A stretch of DNA of 5,803 nt, taken from NCBI GenBank assembly GCA_002371295.1, contig DFGZ01000198.1:1-5803 (forward strand). The letters are read 5' to 3'. Below, in pieces: positions 3,988-5,803 of this stretch. The notes beneath the pieces were generated by a model that had not been told where the DNA came from, did not search any database, and was given only the letters and a program-made list of their open reading frames with translations. A program made the position numbers and the translations under genes. Position 1 is the first letter of the stretch. Each line of letters opens with the position of its first letter. The DNA is from Oribacterium sp. UBA3737. Its GTDB lineage: Bacteria > Bacillota_A > Clostridia > Lachnospirales > Lachnospiraceae.

Positions 3988-5721
3988 TTATCGTTCTCCG
4001 GGCATCTTCCATGCATGATGATCTGTATGAAGCAGATGATGGGACTTCTCAGAAAGAGGTGCTCCGAAATATTCCTTATAAGCCTCTGCCACAGAAGGAT
4101 TCTCATGTGAGAAACGAAGCTTCATGTTCTTGTCCTGTGAATAAAGAACCGGTGCCCTTTCCGGTGCCATTTCAACACCGTCATGAATCGGCTGTCCGCC
4201 TCCGCCTACACAGCCTCCGGGACAGGCCATAACTTCAACAAAATCATACTTTACACGTCCCTGCTTAAGGTATGTAAGAAGTTTATTGGCATTGCCGAGA
4301 CCGTTTGTAACCGCAACCTTAAGAGTCTTTCCGCCCAGGTCGAACTCCGCTTCCTTCCATCCGTCCATACCGCGTACCGCCTTGAATGCATCGGGATCCG
4401 GGTTCTTCTTGTTTACCAGATAATAAGCGCTTCGTAAGGCAGCCTCCATAACTCCACCAGTAGCACCGAAAATGTTTCCTGCACCGGAACCTATGCCAAA
4501 TGGCATGTCAAGCTCTTCCTCAGGAAGATCTTTTACTATGATCTGCTCTGATCGTATAAGACGGTTCACCTCCCGGGTCGTAAGTGAGCAGTCAACCTCA
4601 GGATCTCCCTGGTCGTCAACCATGGACGGGTATGCACATTCTGCCTTCTTGGCAAGACATGGCATGATGGATATACAGAAGATTCTTGATGGATCAACAT
4701 CCAGCTTCGCGGCAAAATAGCTCTTAGCCACAGCACCGAACATCTGCTGAGGAGACTTGGCGCTGGAAAGATTATCCACAAATTCAGGATAATGGGCCTT
4801 CACATATCTCACCCATCCCGGACAACAGGATGTGAACATAGGGAATTTATTCTTCTCAGGATGTGAGAGCTTTTCAACAAACTCCGACCCCTCCTCCATG
4901 ATAGTGAGATCGGCTGTAAAGTTCGTATCAAATACATAGTCAACACCCACTCTTCTGAGAGCTGCCGCAAGACGCTTAACAGTGGCAAATTCCGGATCCA
5001 ATCCAAAGGGTTCTCCCCATGCCGCACGAATGGATGGTGCTATCTGAACAACTGTTATCTTATCGGGGTCTTCCACAGCTTCAAGCACACGATCCACATC
5101 ATCACGCTCGCGAAGTGCGCCTACCGGGCAGTGAGTGATACACTGACCGCAAAGAGCACACTGGGAATCCTCAAGATTATATGCACCTGTAACATCAACG
5201 GTCACTCTGGAACCGGTATTTACAACATCCCAGATATTTGTGTTCTGAATCTTGTCACATACCTGTATGCAGCGCATGCACTTGATACATTTGTCATAAT
5301 CTCTTATGAGCGGGAATGTTACATTTCCACGATTCTTCGGAAGCTGCTTCTTATATGGCAGACTGTGAACATTCAGATCATTGGCAACCTTCTGTAACGT
5401 ACAGTTACCGCTGCGAACGCAGACAGCACAGTTAGTGTTGTGCTGAGAAAGGATAAGCTTGACATTGACCTTTCTCGCATCTCTCGCCTTCTTTGAATTT
5501 GTACGGATCACCATGCCTTCGGCTACCGTATTGTTGCAGGCGGTGAAAAGTCTGTCGTAACCCTCTACCTCAACAACACAGATCCTGCAGGCTCCTATTT
5601 CATTGAGTTCCTTCATAAAACAAAGTGTTGGGATATGGACTCCTGCCTGAGAAGCAGCATCCAGTATAGTTGTCTTTTCGGGGACCTGTATCTTAATTCC
5701 GTCTATCGTAACATTTACCAT
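3988..5721 (-). CDS. hydA: [FeFe] hydrogenase large/catalytic subunit
   Basis: This enzyme interconverts protons and H2 in the cytoplasm. The domains run in order: a [2Fe-2S] ferredoxin domain (Cys34, 45, 48, 62); a His-ligated [4Fe-4S] site (His94, Cys98, 101, 107); two [4Fe-4S] ferredoxin sites (Cys145/148/151/155 and Cys188/191/194/198); then the H-cluster domain. The three signatures are all intact: TSCCPGW (Cys299, 300), MPCLAKKAE (Cys355) and EVMACPGGCVGGGGQP (Cys500, 504). The proton-path residues known in Clostridium CpI align to Cys299, Glu277, Glu280 and Ser319; CpI Arg286 aligns to Lys284. At 577 residues it is about CpI length and lacks the C-terminal extra domain of Thermotoga HydA. 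The start at 5721 has AGGAGG 12 nt upstream, slightly far, and overlaps the previous gene's stop. That coupling to an oxidoreductase gene suggests an NAD(P)H-linked, possibly bifurcating complex rather than a lone ferredoxin hydrogenase; this is inference. Confidence 0.97.
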   Translation of the reverse strand: MVNVTIDGIKIQVPEKTTILDAASQAGVHIPTLCFMKELNEIGACRICVVEVEGYDRLFTACNNTVAEGMVIRTNSKKARDARKVNVKLILSQHNTNCAVCVRSGNCTLQKVANDLNVHSLPYKKQLPKNRGNVTFPLIRDYDKCIKCMRCIQVCDKIQNTNIWDVVNTGSRVTVDVTGAYNLEDSQCALCGQCITHCPVGALRERDDVDRVLEAVEDPDKITVVQIAPSIRAAWGEPFGLDPEFATVKRLAAALRRVGVDYVFDTNFTADLTIMEEGSEFVEKLSHPEKNKFPMFTSCCPGWVRYVKAHYPEFVDNLSSAKSPQQMFGAVAKSYFAAKLDVDPSRIFCISIMPCLAKKAECAYPSMVDDQGDPEVDCSLTTREVNRLIRSEQIIVKDLPEEELDMPFGIGSGAGNIFGATGGVMEAALRSAYYLVNKKNPDPDAFKAVRGMDGWKEAEFDLGGKTLKVAVTNGLGNANKLLTYLKQGRVKYDFVEVMACPGGCVGGGGQPIHDGVEMAPERAPVLYSQDKNMKLRFSHENPSVAEAYKEYFGAPLSEKSHHLLHTDHHAWKMPGER

Positions 5722-5803
5722 TTTGATTCTCTGCCTCCTTTGAAGATTCCATATCCGAAGTGATCACAATGCAGACATCTGCCGGATTCCTGACATGCCT
5801 CCT
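5715..5803 (-). CDS. C-terminal end of an oxidoreductase, probably GltD-like or NuoF/HydB-type (partial)
   Basis: An open frame enters from the window edge and gives 28 residues beginning EACQESGRCLHCDHFGYG and ending in SKW before TAA. The E-A-x(n)-R-C-L-x-C arrangement near a C-terminus recalls the Cys-rich tail of GltD-like FAD/NAD(P)-binding oxidoreductases, including those encoded next to [FeFe] hydrogenases in Clostridia. The stop codon sits inside hydA (reading ATGGTAA across the junction), a 7-nt overlap that argues for translational coupling and a shared complex. Only the tail is visible, so the family is an inference. The alternative is a NuoF/HydB-type subunit with an unusual tail. 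The hydA ribosome binding site (AAGGAGG, 5734 to 5740) lies within this frame. Confidence 0.6.
   Translation of the reverse strand, partial: EACQESGRCLHCDHFGYGIFKGGRESKW

Noticed and set aside
3915..4106. 63-codon minus-strand frame covering the hydA 3' end and terminator
   Set aside because: It runs out of frame through hydA and through a strong terminator hairpin, and has no ribosome binding site of its own.
1..5803. Mobile, defence or other unusual multi-gene system
   Set aside because: Gene order, separate promoters and terminators, and recognisable metabolic families all point to ordinary chromosomal genes; no transposase, integrase, nuclease, toxin pair, repeat array or attachment-like repeats are visible.

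Overview
The window reads as a stretch of chromosome from an anaerobic, low-to-moderate GC Clostridia, most likely a Lachnospiraceae relative. This is inferred from three things: a CpI-type [FeFe] hydrogenase, the short (type 2) ArgC, and a Crp/Fnr regulator with a Cys-x3-Cys-x-Phe-His segment in its effector domain. I could not run a database search, so the taxonomy is a judgement from sequence style. Every gene I can support lies on the minus strand, so transcription runs from high to low coordinates. I see no mobile element, CRISPR array, tRNA, rRNA or phage gene.

Layout in the direction of transcription. At the right edge is the last 28 codons of an oxidoreductase whose Cys-rich tail resembles GltD-like FAD/NAD(P)-binding subunits. 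Its stop codon lies 7 nt inside hydA, a complete 577-residue [FeFe] hydrogenase, and a strong intrinsic terminator ends that unit. Next is a two-gene unit made of a Crp/Fnr-family regulator and, 10 nt on, a polytopic DUF2232/YybS-like membrane protein, closed by a second good terminator. A 14-bp Fnr-sized inverted repeat sits in front of the regulator. Then comes a single cytidylate-kinase-like gene with its own extended -10 promoter, followed by a 15-bp perfect inverted repeat that probably terminates it. Then come argC, with a structured leader of roughly 90 nt, and finally the first 40 codons of ilvD with a TATAAT promoter and a consensus ribosome binding site.

Functionally these are housekeeping and fermentation genes: hydrogen metabolism tied to pyridine nucleotides (right end), a small sensor/regulator plus membrane protein unit (middle), a nucleotide-kinase-like protein, and two amino-acid biosynthesis genes, arginine and branched-chain (left end). 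The terminators divide the window into separate transcription units. The genes do not look like one pathway or an undescribed multi-gene system. The points most worth a second look are the candidate autoregulatory operator and Cys pair of the Crp/Fnr protein, the methionine-rich outer loop of its membrane partner, the overlap between the oxidoreductase and hydA, and the argC control region.
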